Source: G963676655 sp963678305 (lineage in GTDB: Bacteria > Verrucomicrobiota > Lentisphaeria > Victivallales > Victivallaceae). From it: a stretch of 64,000 bases of DNA. The position numbers and the translations under genes were made by a program. The number at the start of each line of letters is the position of its first letter. Within the stretch, counting starts at the first letter, position 1. The DNA lies in assembly GCA_963678305.2 (NCBI GenBank), contig CAXXVV010000014.1:1-64000 (forward strand), written 5' to 3'. Under the pieces are notes generated by a model that ran no database searches, was not told the origin of the DNA, and saw only the letters and a program-made list of their open reading frames with translations. Positions 63,060-64,000 of this stretch are shown piece after piece.

Positions 63060-64000
63060 ATGCCACAATTCAAGTACACCGCAATGGATGCCACCGGCAA
63101 AGAAAAAAAAGGGAAAATGGACGGCGCCAATGAAAACGCCGTAGCCAACACCTTGAAACAGCAGGGGTTGTTCCCGACCTCTATATCACCGGTCAAAGGC
63201 TCCAAACCCGAAGCAAAAAAAGCAGCACCTTTACCGGGACAGAAAAAGAAAAAAAGCGGCGGCCTGATGGATATGCAGATCGGGGCGGCGGTCATCAAAC
63301 GAAAGGACCTGACTGTTTTCACCCGTCAGCTGGCTATTCTGCTCGATGCCGGTCTTCCGCTCATCCGCTCACTTAAAACTTTGGAGAGACAGGCCAAGAA
63401 CCCGGCTATTCGTACGACTCTTGCATCCGCCAGCGAATCTGTAGAAGGCGGCTCGACTTTTTCTGAAGCCCTGGCTCAGCACCCTAAATCATTTGACAAA
63501 CTTTACCTTAACATGATTCGAGCCGGGGAAGCGGCCGGTGCGATGGAAACCATTCTCGACCGTCTTGCGATGTTCCTGGAAAAGGCGGCTCGTATTGCCG
63601 GTAAAGTTAAATCAGCAATGATCTACCCGTCGGTTATTTTGTCAGTGGCTACATTGATCACCATTGGTTTGATGGTTTTCATCGTACCTAACTTCAAGAA
63701 AATATTCGATGAACTGCTGGCAGGTGAACCACTACCCGGATTGACCAATATGGTTATCGGTTTTAGTAACATTCTCCGTGAACGAGCGTGGATTGTGCTG
63801 ATCTGGATAGCGGTCGCGGTGGTTCTGTTTCTGGTTATCCGGAAAATCCCGGCAGGACGCTACGTTATTGACTGGCTCAAGTACAATATGCCACTGCTCG
63901 GGCCGATTATATCTAAAACGGCTATTGGCCGTTTTTCACGTACCTTGGGAACGCTTCTATCTTCAGGGGTTCCAGTACTCAATGCCCTTACTATCGTTAA
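63060..64000 (+). CDS. pilC: PilC/GspF-type inner membrane platform protein (partial)
   Basis: The first 313 residues; the gene continues past the window. N-terminal FKYTAMDATGKEKKGKMDG is typical. A Lys-rich linker (about 45-75) precedes a first T2SSF domain with LTVFTRQLAILLDAGLPLIRSLKTL, and a membrane helix (about 190-215, SVILSVATLITIGLMVFIV) leads to the second domain (SRTLGTLLSSGVPVLNAL). It anchors the assembly ATPases in the inner membrane. AAGGAG lies six bases before the ATG at 63060. It follows pilT after a 224-bp gap holding its own promoter. Confidence 0.95.
   Translation, partial: MPQFKYTAMDATGKEKKGKMDGANENAVANTLKQQGLFPTSISPVKGSKPEAKKAAPLPGQKKKKSGGLMDMQIGAAVIKRKDLTVFTRQLAILLDAGLPLIRSLKTLERQAKNPAIRTTLASASESVEGGSTFSEALAQHPKSFDKLYLNMIRAGEAAGAMETILDRLAMFLEKAARIAGKVKSAMIYPSVILSVATLITIGLMVFIVPNFKKIFDELLAGEPLPGLTNMVIGFSNILRERAWIVLIWIAVAVVLFLVIRKIPAGRYVIDWLKYNMPLLGPIISKTAIGRFSRTLGTLLSSGVPVLNALTIV

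Noticed and set aside
1..64000. tRNA, rRNA, prophage and CRISPR signatures
   Set aside because: No cloverleaf, rRNA-like segment, phage structural gene or regularly spaced repeat array was recognised by eye; a covariance-model scan would be needed to exclude small RNAs.

Overview
The window looks like a chromosomal segment of an anaerobic, Gram-negative bacterium of the PVC group, most likely Lentisphaerota (Victivallis/Lentisphaera-like). The grounds are a type II pseudopilin with the FTLIELLVVIAIIAILA N-terminus followed by a short globular domain and a DGH motif, a GntR/LacI-type hybrid regulator beside a secreted GH99-like protein, a heparinase II/III-like enzyme, and an oxygen-defence set typical of anaerobes (superoxide reductase, flavodiiron protein, rubredoxin). 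This placement is inferred from gene style; no rRNA or tRNA gene is present.

Layout. 0-8.5 kb: TruC-type pseudouridine synthase, an orphan Cache-type histidine kinase, a RAYT-type HUH transposase, a UPF1-like superfamily I helicase, a GNAT/FemAB-like protein and an orphan membrane protein. 8.5-13.2 kb (minus strand): KtrB-KtrA potassium uptake and an aroE-heparinase pair. 13.6-17.8 kb: MoxR-DUF58-BatD-like-BatA module. 17.9-23.2 kb: YjdF membrane protein behind an RBS-occluding hairpin, then a polysaccharide cassette (GntR/LacI regulator with promoter and TGGTATAGACCA operator, pseudopilin, secreted GH99-like protein). 23.3-27.1 kb: divergent AaeB / AaeX-AaeA-type efflux system. 27.2-31.1 kb: trpS, typA, a nested palindromic element and a small secreted protein. 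31.4-34.4 kb: PerR-type regulator, superoxide reductase, ferritin, then flavodiiron protein and rubredoxin; candidate PerR boxes precede both units and each unit ends in a strong terminator. 34.6-39.9 kb: STAS anti-anti-sigma factor and a four-gene glycosyltransferase operon ending in a sugar-transferase/TagA fusion and a thioesterase. 40-43.6 kb: a 629-residue orphan polytopic membrane protein, an HTH/zinc-ribbon regulator with 10-bp repeats upstream, and a second RAYT. 43.9-50.4 kb: PPDK-N-type protein, YwlE-like phosphatase, proA, a probably frameshifted ArnT-like glycosyltransferase and an MtaB/MiaB enzyme. 50.5-58.1 kb: SpoIIE phosphatase, HtrA protease, DUF2851 protein, esterase, SurA-like isomerase, RsmE and a cupin. 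58.3-64 kb: type IV pilus / type II secretion core (two PilB/GspE ATPases, PilT, PilC/GspF running off the window).

The parts fit an anaerobic or microaerotolerant polysaccharide degrader. Extracellular glycans are attacked by regulated cassettes, surface polysaccharide is made by the glycosyltransferase operon, and oxygen is handled by a PerR-controlled superoxide/O2 reduction pathway. Genes on the same strand are often closely packed or overlapping (ATGA, TAATG and TTGA junctions). No prophage, CRISPR array or complete insertion sequence was seen; the mobile signals are the two RAYT genes and the palindromic element near 30.3 kb.
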